A stretch of 64,000 nucleotides of DNA, from NCBI RefSeq assembly GCF_000014145.1, contig NC_008255.1, positions 3,240,001 to 3,304,000 of the forward strand, written 5' to 3'. The notes under the pieces are model-generated. The model saw only the letters and a list, made by a program, of their open reading frames with translations. It searched no databases and was not told the DNA's origin. A program made the position numbers and the translations under genes. This DNA is from Cytophaga hutchinsonii ATCC 33406. Its GTDB lineage: Bacteria; Bacteroidota; Bacteroidia; Cytophagales; Cytophagaceae. The first letter of the stretch is position 1. Each line of letters begins with the position of its first letter. Of the stretch, positions 38,353 through 48,007 are shown piece after piece.

Positions 38353-39330
38353 ATGAAAAAAGTTTTTCGAATTGTCCTCTATGTATTCGGAGCAATCATT
38401 TTATTAGTAACCGGTCTTCTCACATATGTAAAAACTGCTCTTCCCGATGTCGGCTCTGCACCACAGATTACCATTAAAGCAACACCGGAAAGGATTGAGC
38501 GTGGCCGGTACCTTTCAAATTCTGTCAGTGTTTGCATGGATTGCCACTCAACCCGCGATTGGTCGCGCTTTTCCGGCCCTGCAGATTCAACAAGCTGGGG
38601 TAAAGGCGGAGAAATATTCGATCAGAAATTCGGTTTCCCCGGTATATTTTATTCTAAAAACATCACCCCGGCCGCGCTATCCAGCTGGACAGACGGTGAA
38701 ATCTATCGTGCAATTACTTCCGGCGTAAGTAAAGACGGTTCTGCATTATTTCCTGTTATGCCTCACCCCAATTATGGTAAGATGGCTACGGAAGATATTT
38801 ATTCCATCATTGCTTATTTAAGAACATTGGCTCCCATTGAAAATAACGTTCCTGAATCAAAACCTGATTTCCCGATGAATTTTATTATCAATACAATTCC
38901 TTCAAAAGCAGAACCACACGCCATACCAGACAAAAAAGCTCAGGTTGCATACGGCAAGTATTTATTAAACGCTGCGGCATGCGCAGAATGCCATACCAAA
39001 CAGGACAACGGCCGGAAGATCGCAGGTATGGAATTTGCGGGCGGATTTGAATTCCCTATTACAGGAGGTATACTACGCTCTTCAAACATTACACCGGATG
39101 CAGAAACAGGTATCGGTGACTGGAATGAAGCCGCATTCATAAACCGTTTTAAAATGTATGCAGACAGTTTGTATACTCCCGCTAAGGTTAGCCCTACTGA
39201 ATACAATACGATTATGCCCTGGATGATGTATGCAAAAATGACGCGTGAAGATCTGGGCGCAATCTATGCTTACCTTAAAACAGTAAAACCCGTTAGCAAT
39301 AACGTTGAAAAATTTACATCTAAAAAATAA
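38353..39330 (+). CDS. Dihaem cytochrome c
   Basis: A 325-residue membrane-anchored or exported cytochrome c. The ATG at 38353 gives an N-terminal basic-hydrophobic segment (KKVFRIVLYVFGAIILLVTG) that fits a signal anchor. Two haem c sites: Cys61-x-x-Cys64-His65 and Cys210-x-x-Cys213-His214, each in a class-I-like domain. Met residues in the MPHPNYGKM and MPWMMYAKM segments are good sixth ligands. Likely periplasmic electron transfer; the partner is unknown. Single gene with a strong terminator. Confidence 0.9.
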   Translation: MKKVFRIVLYVFGAIILLVTGLLTYVKTALPDVGSAPQITIKATPERIERGRYLSNSVSVCMDCHSTRDWSRFSGPADSTSWGKGGEIFDQKFGFPGIFYSKNITPAALSSWTDGEIYRAITSGVSKDGSALFPVMPHPNYGKMATEDIYSIIAYLRTLAPIENNVPESKPDFPMNFIINTIPSKAEPHAIPDKKAQVAYGKYLLNAAACAECHTKQDNGRKIAGMEFAGGFEFPITGGILRSSNITPDAETGIGDWNEAAFINRFKMYADSLYTPAKVSPTEYNTIMPWMMYAKMTREDLGAIYAYLKTVKPVSNNVEKFTSKK

Positions 39331-39351
39331 CTGCGATCATTTATCAGAAAT

Positions 39352-39382
39352 AAAAAAGTCACGCGTAGAGCGTGACTTTTTT
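39352..39382. terminator. Bidirectional terminator
   Basis: A perfect stem including A6/T6 (39352-39364 with 39370-39382) and a 5-base loop, between the convergent cytochrome c and DUF2911 genes. Confidence 0.9.
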
Positions 39383-39407
39383 ATTGTGAATTTCTATATT
39401 AAACAGA

Positions 39408-40259
39408 TTATTTCTTTTTCGCTTCAACGATCAGGTCATTAGCCATTTTAACGTAATCATCATTTTTAGCTTCTGTTGCTAACGCTGCAGTTTTTTCTGC
39501 TGTTGCAATCGCTGCTTTTTTATCGTTTAATTTCAATTCAATACGCGCTTTAAGCATTGTCATCCAGAATGCTTTTGGATTTTGTTCCACAGCTTTGTTA
39601 ATCCAAACCAATGCCTGATTCAGATCTTTATTATTTTCATAATAGTAATTTGCTGCCTGAAAATACGGACGTGAATCTACAGCCATTGTTGACTCAATGC
39701 TTTTCATCACTTTCGCATCAATTTCTGTAGTAATTCTAACCGGTACACGTGTTTTATCCCAAAGCAATTCTAATGTAGCAGAAGTTCCTGTTACATCAGC
39801 AAGGTTGATTGTGAACGTTTCAACTTTGCTTGTCAATGCTGTCGGCTTTACAGTTACATGCAATACCTCATTTTCTGCTTTATAGGCAGATGTGTTTCCG
39901 CCCATAGTTAAATCTGTGTAAAGGATAAATTCCCAGCTGTCTTTGTTCGGGATTGTATACACAGCATATGTACCAGCTTTCACATCTTTATCTTCTACTT
40001 TTACATCTTCAGAGAATGTAATTTTTGTAGCAGCGTTTGCACCGGTTCTCCATACTTTACCAAATGGAACGAGGTCACCATATACCGTACGGCCTTTAAC
40101 AGAAGGGCGGGAATAATCTACCGTGATATCACCAAGACCAAAGCCTTGTTTGATTGTTTGAGAAGAACTTGGAGCCGGTGTTTTTAATGTTTGTGCCTGT
40201 GATACAAGCGTTGTCAGTGTTAATGCGATTGCGCCTGCAATCAAAGAGATCTTATTCAT
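39408..40259 (-). CDS. DUF2911 exported protein with TPR-like tail
   Basis: A 283-residue secreted protein from the preferred start at 40259, which opens a standard signal peptide (MNKISLIAGAIALTLTTLVSQA); the frame continues 12 codons upstream to 40295. The DUF2911 domain (about 25-180) has the family pattern DYSRPSVKGRTVYGDLVPFG and VWRTGANAATKITFSEDV. The last 90 residues form helical, TPR-like pairs (AANYYYENNKDLNQALVWIN). Family function is unknown; members are abundant in Bacteroidota. Confidence 0.88.
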   Translation of the reverse strand: MNKISLIAGAIALTLTTLVSQAQTLKTPAPSSSQTIKQGFGLGDITVDYSRPSVKGRTVYGDLVPFGKVWRTGANAATKITFSEDVKVEDKDVKAGTYAVYTIPNKDSWEFILYTDLTMGGNTSAYKAENEVLHVTVKPTALTSKVETFTINLADVTGTSATLELLWDKTRVPVRITTEIDAKVMKSIESTMAVDSRPYFQAANYYYENNKDLNQALVWINKAVEQNPKAFWMTMLKARIELKLNDKKAAIATAEKTAALATEAKNDDYVKMANDLIVEAKKK

Positions 40260-40495
40260 ATTCAAGGTTAATTTAGTTTGATTAATAATGTTCAAATTAT
40301 GCTTTTCAGTTGTTAATCGAAAGCTATTTTTGCATTACTTTCACAAACTGCGGGTGAACAACATTCCGGTAAAAATCGTTCAAAAAACAAAAGATATTCT
40401 TTATATACATGTATTATAGAGGGATACAGCGTTAAAAAATAAATACCTCATTGGATATTGATCTGGTGAAATATAATAACACATACTGTGAACAT

Positions 40496-40532
40496 AAAAA
40501 AGTCCCGGCTGTAAAAACAGACCGGGACTTCA
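40496..40532 (-). terminator. Rho-independent terminator of the repeat adhesin gene
   Basis: A 12-bp stem with one bulge (40500-40512 and 40517-40529, roughly) and an A-rich loop. The minus strand continues into a T5 run. It is about 20 bases past the adhesin stop codon. Confidence 0.75.
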
Positions 40533-40553
40533 GCTATTTATTCAGAATACTTT

Positions 40554-43500
40554 TTACTCAATTATTATTTTTTCTATTTTCTGATTGGAAGCATCCCGTA
40601 TCACTAAAAAATAAATTCCTTTAGAAACATCTTTTACATCCAGTCTCAGATCGTTTTGTGCTGCAGTCAGATTTTGCTGTAAAATAACTTTTCCGGAAAT
40701 ATCCTGTAATAGGATTACATACTCATGTGCAGAAGATGTGTTTGGTGAAATATAAACAACATCGGATGCCGGATTCGGATAAACACGAACATTGTTCAGT
40801 TTACCCATCTGTGCAGACGTTGCCACAGATGCCGTAACCGTAAATGAACAGGTTGCTTTGTTTCCGGATACATCCGTAGCCTCAAATGTTTGTACCGTTA
40901 CACCTTCAGGGAAAATTGTGCCTGATGCTAAACCCGCTGTTTGTTCTACCGTTACGATGCTGCAATTATCCGTAGCAACAGGCGCTGTAAATATATATTC
41001 GCCTGCTGTTATTACAGCATCTTCAGGACAAGATGTAAATACAGGCATACTCACATCGGTTACTGTCACAGTAAAGCTGCACGTAGCTTCATTGCCGGAT
41101 AGATCTTTAGCAATGTATGTAACAACGGTATTTCCTGCTACAAACACATCCCCGGAATGGTGATCAGATGTCAGAAGAATGGTACTGCTGCAGTTGTCTG
41201 TAACCGTAGGTTCTGTCCAGGTTACGATATTGCTGCAATTCGGACTTCCGACATTTACGGCAATATCAGCCGGACAACCTGTAATGATCGGATTTACATT
41301 ATCTGCGGTAGATAATAACGCACTTCCTGATGTTGCCGCAGGTGAACATGCACCTGTTACTACTGCTCTATAAAGATATTCATTCAATGCCTGCGTTGCA
41401 GAGCTGATCGTTAACGTTGCTGTAGTTGCTCCGGAATAAGGGGCCGCATTTAAAATGTTCACAAAACCCAAACCTGCATCTACCTGCCACTGATACCCGG
41501 TTGCATTGGTTGCTGAAACACTGAACGTAGCATCTGCACCTCCGCAGATAGAACGATCTGTCGGCTGATCTGTAATGACCGGTGCTGTATTTACGGTTAA
41601 CAAGACACTATTTGATACAGCTGCAGGCGTACATCCTCCTGTTGCGTTTACTCTGTATACATGACTGCTTAATGCTGCTGTCGCGGAGGTGATTGTAAGT
41701 ACAGCTGTCGTTGCACCGGAGTAGGTACCGTCGTTAGTAATATTTACAAAACCTGCACCTGCGTCTACCTGCCATTGATAGCCGGTTGTATTGGCTGCTG
41801 AAACACTGAATGTAGTATTTGCTCCTGTACAGATAGTGCTGGCAGAAGGTTGGTTTGTAATAACAGGATTTGCATTTACAGTAATTGATACTGTAACGGG
41901 TGTACCCGGGCAACTGTTTAATGTTGGTGTAATGGTATAATTGGTTACACCGTTACCGCTCAGCGTTTGTGCAATCGACGTGCCCGAACCTGCTGACGTA
42001 CCGGTAACCGTACCGCTTGTTGTAGCTGCTGTCCAGGCAAATGTTGCACCCGTTGGTGTTGATGTCAATGCAATGTTTGTTGCTGTACCACTGCAAACAG
42101 ATGCTGATGCCGGCGTAGCTGTTGCGGTTGGAGCAGGTTTTACTGTAATGGCAACTGTGATTGGTGTTCCCGGACAGCTATTCAACGTTGGCGTTACGGT
42201 ATAATTGGTTACACCATTACCGCTAAGTGTTTGTGCAATCGACGTGCCCGAACCTGCTGACGAACCGGTAACCGTACCGCTTGCTGTAGCTGCTGTCCAC
42301 GCAAAAGATGCGCCGGTTGGGGTGGAAGTTAATGCGATATTAGTAGCAGAGCCGCTGCAGATAGATGCTGAGGTTGGTGTAGCTGTTGCTGTCGGATTTG
42401 GATTTACTGTAACCGCTACTGTAACGGGTGTACCCGGGCAACTGTTTAATGTTGGTGTAATGCTATAATTGGTTACACCATTACCGCTCAAGGTTTGTGC
42501 AATCGACGTGCCCGAACTTGCTGACGTACCGGTAACCGTACCGCTTGCTGTAGCTGCTGTCCAGGCAAATGTTGCACCCGTTGGTGTAGAAGTTAATGCG
42601 ATATTAGTAGCAGAGCCGCTGCAGATAGATGCTGATGCCGGCGTAGCTGTTGCGGTTGGAGCAGGTTTTACTGTAATGGCAACTGTGATTGGTGTTCCCG
42701 GACAGCTATTCAACGTTGGCGTTACGGTATAATTTGTTACACCATTACCGCTCAAGGTTTGTGCAATCGACGTGCCCGAACTTGCTGACGTACCGGTAAC
42801 TGTACCGCTTGCTGTAGCTGCTATCCACGCAAATGTTGCACCCGTTGGTGTAGAAGTTAATGCGATATTAGTAGCAGAGCCGCTGCAGATAGATGCTGAG
42901 GTTGGTGTAGCTGTTGCTGCCGGATTTGGATTTACTGTAACCGCTACTGTAACGGGAGTACCCGGGCAACTGTTTAATGTTGGTGTTACGGTATAATTGG
43001 TTACTCCATTACCGCTCAGCGTTTGTGCAATCGACGTGCCCGAACCTGCTGACGAACCGGTAACCGTACCGCTTGCTGTAGCTGCTGTCCAGGCAAATGT
43101 TGCACCCGTTGGTATAGAAGTCAATGCAATGTTGGTTGCTGTACCACTGCAAACAGATGCTGAGGTTGGTGTAGCTGTTGCTGCCGGTAATGCTTTAACA
43201 GTTAGTGTTACTGCATTTGATGTTGCATTTGGTGTTGAAGCACCTGTAACTACTGCTTGATACTGATAGCCATTCAATGCGAAAGTAGCACCCGTAATTG
43301 TTAGCGTAGCAGTATTTACACCGGAATAAGGTGCACCATTGCTCAGATTCACAAAACCGGAACCTGTATTTACCTGCCATTGATACGTGGAAGCATTGGA
43401 TGCTGTAATGGAGAATGTCGTGTTTGTTCCTGCACAAATACTGCTGTTAGAAGGCTGTGACGTGATGACAGGCGGAGTACCTGCTGTAAAAGTTACTGCT

Positions 43501-44285
43501 GTAGAAGTAGGTAATATAACGGTTCCGGTAGTGCCTACCGTAGTCCAGTTAGCCGTATTGGCAACCAATAATTTATATGCCGCTAAAGAAAGCTGTCCGG
43601 TAGTTGGGCCTGTATACTGACCTCCTACCACATTCGGGCCTATGGCTATCTGACTGGCGATAAGTTCAAGAGGCAAATAAGAGGTAGATCCGTTGATCGC
43701 TCCCAATGCCTGCCATGTTGTTGCTGTTCCTGATGAACCTGAATAATTGAAACCAAATAAAAGTGTGCCGCTAAAGGTTGCAGTTGTTGAACCTGTACTG
43801 GGTCCGCCTGTTCCTTGAAAAGCAAAAATCTGGTCGCCGGATGTATTGGTGAGTGACATGTTCGATGCTGCACTTCCGTTGGAAGAATTCGTAACAGATG
43901 TGATTGTACCAATATTTGTAACAGTAGCAGTAGGTGCTGTTGCGGAATTTGCCTGGATCGTAATAATAGTACCGGCAGGAATTATGTTGCCGGTGTTATT
44001 TGTCCAAACGACATATTGTTCCTGTTCCCGGTAATTCAATACTGTATTACTGACTAAACTACTATTGAATCCATTATCCGTAAATTTAATTACCGTGTTC
44101 GGACTAAGATCCACCCAGTTCACAAATGAAAATCCATCGGGAGAATTTGCATTGAAACCAACAATTGAAATATCGCCCGCAATTAATGTCGTCTGGGCAA
44201 AACAAGCGGCCGAAGCCAGTACAATAAAGAACGGTACCATAAGAATGATCTGTAAGGCCCGCATACATGTGTAACATTTTTTCAT
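40554..44285 (-). CDS. Large T9SS-secreted repeat protein (adhesin-like)
   Basis: A 1243-residue secreted protein. A signal peptide is near 1-31. A lamin-tail-like N-terminal domain (about 32-265, start LIAGDISIVGFNAN) is followed by an Ig-like domain (about 270-362). Five tandem PKD-like repeats of 88 residues come next (about 363-802), then two Ig-like domains, two HYR domains (about 985-1150; WTEPTVTDNCS and CPEDAVITAG segments) and a C-terminal T9SS type A sorting domain (about 1165-1243, VRVYPNPASDVVYIS). No enzyme domain seen. Its build suggests an adhesin or surface filament. The next gene upstream lies 39 bases away. Confidence 0.88.
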   Translation of the reverse strand: MKKCYTCMRALQIILMVPFFIVLASAACFAQTTLIAGDISIVGFNANSPDGFSFVNWVDLSPNTVIKFTDNGFNSSLVSNTVLNYREQEQYVVWTNNTGNIIPAGTIITIQANSATAPTATVTNIGTITSVTNSSNGSAASNMSLTNTSGDQIFAFQGTGGPSTGSTTATFSGTLLFGFNYSGSSGTATTWQALGAINGSTSYLPLELIASQIAIGPNVVGGQYTGPTTGQLSLAAYKLLVANTANWTTVGTTGTVILPTSTAVTFTAGTPPVITSQPSNSSICAGTNTTFSITASNASTYQWQVNTGSGFVNLSNGAPYSGVNTATLTITGATFALNGYQYQAVVTGASTPNATSNAVTLTVKALPAATATPTSASVCSGTATNIALTSIPTGATFAWTAATASGTVTGSSAGSGTSIAQTLSGNGVTNYTVTPTLNSCPGTPVTVAVTVNPNPAATATPTSASICSGSATNIALTSTPTGATFAWIAATASGTVTGTSASSGTSIAQTLSGNGVTNYTVTPTLNSCPGTPITVAITVKPAPTATATPASASICSGSATNIALTSTPTGATFAWTAATASGTVTGTSASSGTSIAQTLSGNGVTNYSITPTLNSCPGTPVTVAVTVNPNPTATATPTSASICSGSATNIALTSTPTGASFAWTAATASGTVTGSSAGSGTSIAQTLSGNGVTNYTVTPTLNSCPGTPITVAITVKPAPTATATPASASVCSGTATNIALTSTPTGATFAWTAATTSGTVTGTSAGSGTSIAQTLSGNGVTNYTITPTLNSCPGTPVTVSITVNANPVITNQPSASTICTGANTTFSVSAANTTGYQWQVDAGAGFVNITNDGTYSGATTAVLTITSATAALSSHVYRVNATGGCTPAAVSNSVLLTVNTAPVITDQPTDRSICGGADATFSVSATNATGYQWQVDAGLGFVNILNAAPYSGATTATLTISSATQALNEYLYRAVVTGACSPAATSGSALLSTADNVNPIITGCPADIAVNVGSPNCSNIVTWTEPTVTDNCSSTILLTSDHHSGDVFVAGNTVVTYIAKDLSGNEATCSFTVTVTDVSMPVFTSCPEDAVITAGEYIFTAPVATDNCSIVTVEQTAGLASGTIFPEGVTVQTFEATDVSGNKATCSFTVTASVATSAQMGKLNNVRVYPNPASDVVYISPNTSSAHEYVILLQDISGKVILQQNLTAAQNDLRLDVKDVSKGIYFLVIRDASNQKIEKIIIE
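41877..43196 (-). repeat. Five tandem 264-bp repeats inside the adhesin gene
   Basis: Homologous positions recur at 41941, 42205, 42469, 42733 and 42997, exactly 264 bases apart; each unit encodes an 88-residue PKD-like domain. Units differ at scattered sites in a mosaic pattern, which suggests exchange among copies. Confidence 0.92.
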
Positions 44286-44324
44286 AGCGTAGATGGTTGG
44301 TGAAAATAAAAAACGGTTAATTTA

Positions 44325-45485
44325 TTATATACATAAATACGTGTTTGTCCATTTTGAAAATACCCCTTCAGGTTTATCAGCAATATAGTGTTCAAATTTT
44401 TCTGCAACAGCTGTATCCTCTTCTATAAGCTTCAGCTTACAGCGTTTATTTATGGTTGAAATGATTTCTGTTATATACATAGGTGCAATCAGATGATGTG
44501 TTGCAGCGTGCATCTTAACTGCACCTCTTGGACTTTCAAAGGAAATATTTTCAAGCTCAGATTGAGCTGGTAAAATTTTATTGCCGTATGTATTCAGGAT
44601 CTGTTTACACTGAATAATAAATTGTGCTGCTTCCCAGCCAAACATTGAAAAAATATTTCCGGCAGTACCTGTTTCTTCTTCAATCTGATTCAGAAAAAAG
44701 GTATTTGAATCACAGGAAAGATCTTTAAACCAGGTTACATATCCTCTTATGCCATCAAAAGGATAGGGTATAGTAGATAACCATGTTTCTTCCAGCATAA
44801 AGGGTGAAGAATACAACTTTAATTCTTTATATAAACCGCTGCTTATATATTCATTCAGAAAAAATGCACCAGACTCTGCCGAGAACTGGGCCAGGATCGA
44901 ATCTGGTTTGTACATTTCAAATGCCTGATGTAATGGATCTATTTTAAAATCTTCCCGTTGAAAGGGCACAACCAAATGTGCCTGTACGGCTCCTCCTCCA
45001 TTCTGTAAACCTTTGAGATAAGAAAAACACTGTAAGTAACCGCCTTCGTAAAATGATGTTGCAAAAACAGGCCGCATTGAACCTTCTGTTGTTGCCAACT
45101 GACCTGTAAGCCGGCTGCCAAGAGCTGCCTGCAAAGATAACGTATAACAAAACGGTGAGGTCTGCCAATTCAATGGAATGTGTCCACCCGGATCAAGAAC
45201 AATAAGCAGTCTGTTTATATTTCTAAAAAGAGGTTCCAGTTTAAAAGCTTCTGTGTGATCCATAAAAGCAATTATCATAGAAACATTTTCTTCCAGCAAA
45301 AGCTTTTCGACCTTTGAATATACGGTAGCTTCTACTCCTCCAAAATCTATATTCTCATAACAGAATTTGACATTGGTTACACCAAACGATCTAAATCCAT
45401 TCTTCAACCCGGAGATCAGATCCATTGATAACATCGGATATAAAGAAGAGCGCGGCAATAAGACTCCGATTTTATATTCTTCCAT
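44325..45485 (-). CDS. Periplasmic-binding-fold protein without signal peptide
   Basis: A 386-residue protein with the type I periplasmic-binding fold of branched-chain amino-acid/amide receptors: start EEYKIGVLLPRSSLYPMLSM, then FISGL-like helices, LDPGGHIP and the FSMFGWEAAQFIIQ segment (about 285-298). No signal peptide or lipobox precedes the domain, so it probably stays in the cytoplasm, like the amide sensor AmiC. No ABC permease or ATPase is nearby. It stands 75 bases downstream of the tail-collar gene, all on the minus strand. A sensor or scaffold role is inference. Confidence 0.75.
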   Translation of the reverse strand: MEEYKIGVLLPRSSLYPMLSMDLISGLKNGFRSFGVTNVKFCYENIDFGGVEATVYSKVEKLLLEENVSMIIAFMDHTEAFKLEPLFRNINRLLIVLDPGGHIPLNWQTSPFCYTLSLQAALGSRLTGQLATTEGSMRPVFATSFYEGGYLQCFSYLKGLQNGGGAVQAHLVVPFQREDFKIDPLHQAFEMYKPDSILAQFSAESGAFFLNEYISSGLYKELKLYSSPFMLEETWLSTIPYPFDGIRGYVTWFKDLSCDSNTFFLNQIEEETGTAGNIFSMFGWEAAQFIIQCKQILNTYGNKILPAQSELENISFESPRGAVKMHAATHHLIAPMYITEIISTINKRCKLKLIEEDTAVAEKFEHYIADKPEGVFSKWTNTYLCI

Positions 45486-45560
45486 ACTGTAATTGCTGTA
45501 AAATAGAAGAAGGACAACATGATGCTGCCTTCTTCCATCTATTCATTGAATGTTATCTGA

Positions 45561-46100
45561 TTAGTTTCTGGAAGGGAAAATTCCTTGTGTACAAATGATA
45601 TAACTCACTGCTAAAACCGGTTGTAAAATGCCCAATGGGTTATTACTCCCTACAACAGCAGTTGTAAGATTTGTATTCAGATTTGCAGCTACAGCATTTG
45701 TTGTTGAACTGTAAATAGCTGTGCCTGGTGTACCCAAATAAGCCCCGATAGGACCGTCTGCATCAGCATTGCTATCGTTTACGGGTAACTGTACTGTACC
45801 GCCAATAGCGTGATTGTGCGCAGGCATGTTATTTAATAAAATAGATACGGTTTCGGTACCTGATACCTGGCCAATGTTATACGCAGAAAGACCCGGACCT
45901 TGTCCCCAGCCGATTGGTGCACGGCCTCTCAGATCAGGCAATGCAAAAGTTGTTTGTCCATTGCCGCCATACGTAGTTCCGATCAGTGAAAATAATGCGG
46001 TGTTCTGTGCGATGCTTAAAATTTGTCCCTGACATAATGCCCATCCGCGGGGTGCAAAATTGCCGCCAAAAATTTTAATAATTGCTAAATACTCATCCAT
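45561..46100 (-). CDS. Phage tail-collar domain protein (MdpB-like)
   Basis: A 179-residue protein with the tail-collar fold seen in microcystin-dependent protein MdpB and in phage short-tail fibres. The N-terminal IKIFGGNFAPRGWALCQGQ (about 8-26), TTFALPDLRGRAPIGWGQG (about 50-68) and LNNMPAHNH (about 92-100) are the usual signatures. The second half is Asn/Asp/Thr-rich. No signal peptide is evident and no other phage genes are near, so it is a chromosomal relative, not a prophage remnant. It shares a unit with hydroxylase and sulfotransferase genes. Confidence 0.9.
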   Translation of the reverse strand: MDEYLAIIKIFGGNFAPRGWALCQGQILSIAQNTALFSLIGTTYGGNGQTTFALPDLRGRAPIGWGQGPGLSAYNIGQVSGTETVSILLNNMPAHNHAIGGTVQLPVNDSNADADGPIGAYLGTPGTAIYSSTTNAVAANLNTNLTTAVVGSNNPLGILQPVLAVSYIICTQGIFPSRN

Positions 46101-46254
46101 AGTGGGTAAATTGTTTTATAGTTGGTTGATAATAAAAAACACATTGCAAAAGTTTCAACAGAATAAAAACGCTGTTGAATTTTCCATAACTTAAAATAGC
46201 TGTCGGAAAAGTAGCGAATAAATACAACTATCCAAAAAATCTGACATAAAGATA

Positions 46255-47223
46255 TTAATATATCTTACGATGAGATAATAAAGCAATCTGTTGATACAAG
46301 TTGTTAACTTGTGTTAAATCCAAATCATTTATTTGTACTTCTTCATCACATTGAAAAGAACCTTCTGGATTTTTTGAATGTGTTTTCAACCGTTCCTGCA
46401 TCTGCGTGTACATTTTTTCTGAATGAAAAAGTGCAAAAAAAATATCTAATTCTCTGATGATATTTTCAATTCCCTGCCGGTAATCAAAAATTTTCGTATT
46501 GCTATCTACGGCAGAAAAATCAGCGATTGCCTGAAAATATTTTTCAAGTACACGTACTCCATATTGATCCAGTGAAAGTTTTTTTATTTCTATTTCTTCC
46601 GATGCAAAAATAGCCTGAGATAATAGCTCCGGTATCATATGCATGCCACGCAATCGTTTATGAGATCGAATAACTTCAATCGGGTTTCTGTATAGAATAG
46701 CGAAAGGTACATCTGGAAAAAAATTGCGTATATTTTTTATTTCGAATAGGTGCCAGGCATCCATTTTTAAAATCACCTGTGTTTCTTCTTCGAACCGCTT
46801 TCGTCCGAAGAATTTAAATACAGCCTGGATCAACGGTATCTTCTCAGGCCTGCTCAAGGATGTGTTTCTCAAAATCTGATCAATAAGAGGCGCTTCAGAA
46901 ATAACAATACATGAAGCAGGAATTGCAAGCAATTGGCTAACCATGGTTGAACCGCAGCGTGACACATGAAAGATGAATCCGGATATTTGTACAGGTTTTA
47001 TTTCTTCAGCCCATTCCACTACATTATCTGCGGTGCTTATGATCTTATAGCCCGTTGAATTATGTGGAAGACTTTTGCACCGGGCGATCGTATCATCAAA
47101 AAAAGGATCTGTAAATCTTTTTTCTCCCAGATAGATCCATTCAACAAAAACGACTCCCTCTTTTTCAATCAATTTATACGGCATCCAATTGAAAATCGGA
47201 TGTGTAGCAACTCCTGTTTCCAT
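46255..47223 (-). CDS. Sulfotransferase-family protein
   Basis: A 322-residue protein from the ATG at 47223, one base after the hydroxylase stop (an in-frame ATG at 47250 would overlap it by 26 bases). The PAPS 5'-phosphosulfate loop is seen in FHVSRCGSTMVSQLLA (about 84-99) and the 3'-phosphate site in YRNPIEVIRSHKR. These are the two cofactor contacts of sulfotransferases. The acceptor is unknown. The neighbours suggest it could modify a hydroxylated protein, namely the collar protein or the nearby adhesin, which is inference. Confidence 0.82.
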   Translation of the reverse strand: METGVATHPIFNWMPYKLIEKEGVVFVEWIYLGEKRFTDPFFDDTIARCKSLPHNSTGYKIISTADNVVEWAEEIKPVQISGFIFHVSRCGSTMVSQLLAIPASCIVISEAPLIDQILRNTSLSRPEKIPLIQAVFKFFGRKRFEEETQVILKMDAWHLFEIKNIRNFFPDVPFAILYRNPIEVIRSHKRLRGMHMIPELLSQAIFASEEIEIKKLSLDQYGVRVLEKYFQAIADFSAVDSNTKIFDYRQGIENIIRELDIFFALFHSEKMYTQMQERLKTHSKNPEGSFQCDEEVQINDLDLTQVNNLYQQIALLSHRKIY

Positions 47224-47224
47224 A

Positions 47225-47908
47225 TTACTGTTTCTGTAAAGAAGCGGCAAGTTTGATATTTATTTCTGTTGGATTTCGTAAAAGCTCCTCAATAATCTGT
47301 TGTTTTGTTTCTCTTGACATTTTTTTTTCTTGTGATAAACATGTCAGATCAAAACCTGCAGCGCTGAAGATCTCATCGGACCAATCATTGCGGATACAGT
47401 CCAGTACCAAATGCACCCGAGGCTGTTCGCTGTTATTGATTACAAAATGCGGAAGCTGAAAATTTGCATACCAGCATTCTCCCGCACTCATTGGTACACG
47501 TTCATTATTCAGATAAAACAGCACGTTTGAATTGGTATAAACCGTAATATGAATTCTGAAAAAACCATCTTCATACGAAGTATCGTTATCTGTGTGCTCT
47601 TTGATCTCGCTCAGCGGATCTAGTCGTAGCAGCCGAATGGCCTGCTTATCACAACGAAACCAACCGATGACTTCCTGAAAATAAAAACAGGCATCAAGCA
47701 GTGGTGTGTTTTTGTATGTCTGATCCGGAAAGGAGTTGATATCAGTAGTAATTCCAGAACCCGACCGCAGTGCAATGCTGCTCCAGTTGCCTGTGTAATG
47801 CTGCGCATTAAAATGTGCCGGCCAAACTTCCCGTTCACAAAAAAGAAGATCCTGTTGTAATTTTTCAATAGAAAAATAAACCCCAAGCTGAAAAAAAGAT
47901 GGATTCAT
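47225..47908 (-). CDS. Aspartyl/asparaginyl beta-hydroxylase family protein
   Basis: A 227-residue Fe(II)/2-oxoglutarate dioxygenase of the Asp/Asn beta-hydroxylase family. His105 and Asp107 in EHTDND and His166 in RVHLVLD are the probable iron site; RIHITVYTNSNVLFYLN (about 118-134) is the hallmark strand pair. Members hydroxylate Asp/Asn side chains in proteins or peptides. It is the first gene of the minus-strand cluster and carries a promoter-like element upstream. No signal peptide; cytoplasmic. Confidence 0.88.
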   Translation of the reverse strand: MNPSFFQLGVYFSIEKLQQDLLFCEREVWPAHFNAQHYTGNWSSIALRSGSGITTDINSFPDQTYKNTPLLDACFYFQEVIGWFRCDKQAIRLLRLDPLSEIKEHTDNDTSYEDGFFRIHITVYTNSNVLFYLNNERVPMSAGECWYANFQLPHFVINNSEQPRVHLVLDCIRNDWSDEIFSAAGFDLTCLSQEKKMSRETKQQIIEELLRNPTEINIKLAASLQKQ

Positions 47909-48007
47909 ATCATAGCTGGATAGATTTCAAATCTACTGAAAAATATCGGAATCAAAAGCAATGACTAACATTCATCCGTTCACTTTAATTTTATGTACTG
48001 AACCTGA

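Noticed and set aside
41941-43260. Series of 74-87 codon plus-strand ORFs at 264-base intervals
   Set aside because: Antisense shadows of the adhesin repeats.
45561-46100. Prophage remnant, suggested by the tail-collar domain
   Set aside because: No other phage structural, lysis or integration genes nearby; collar-domain proteins of the MdpB type are common chromosomal genes.
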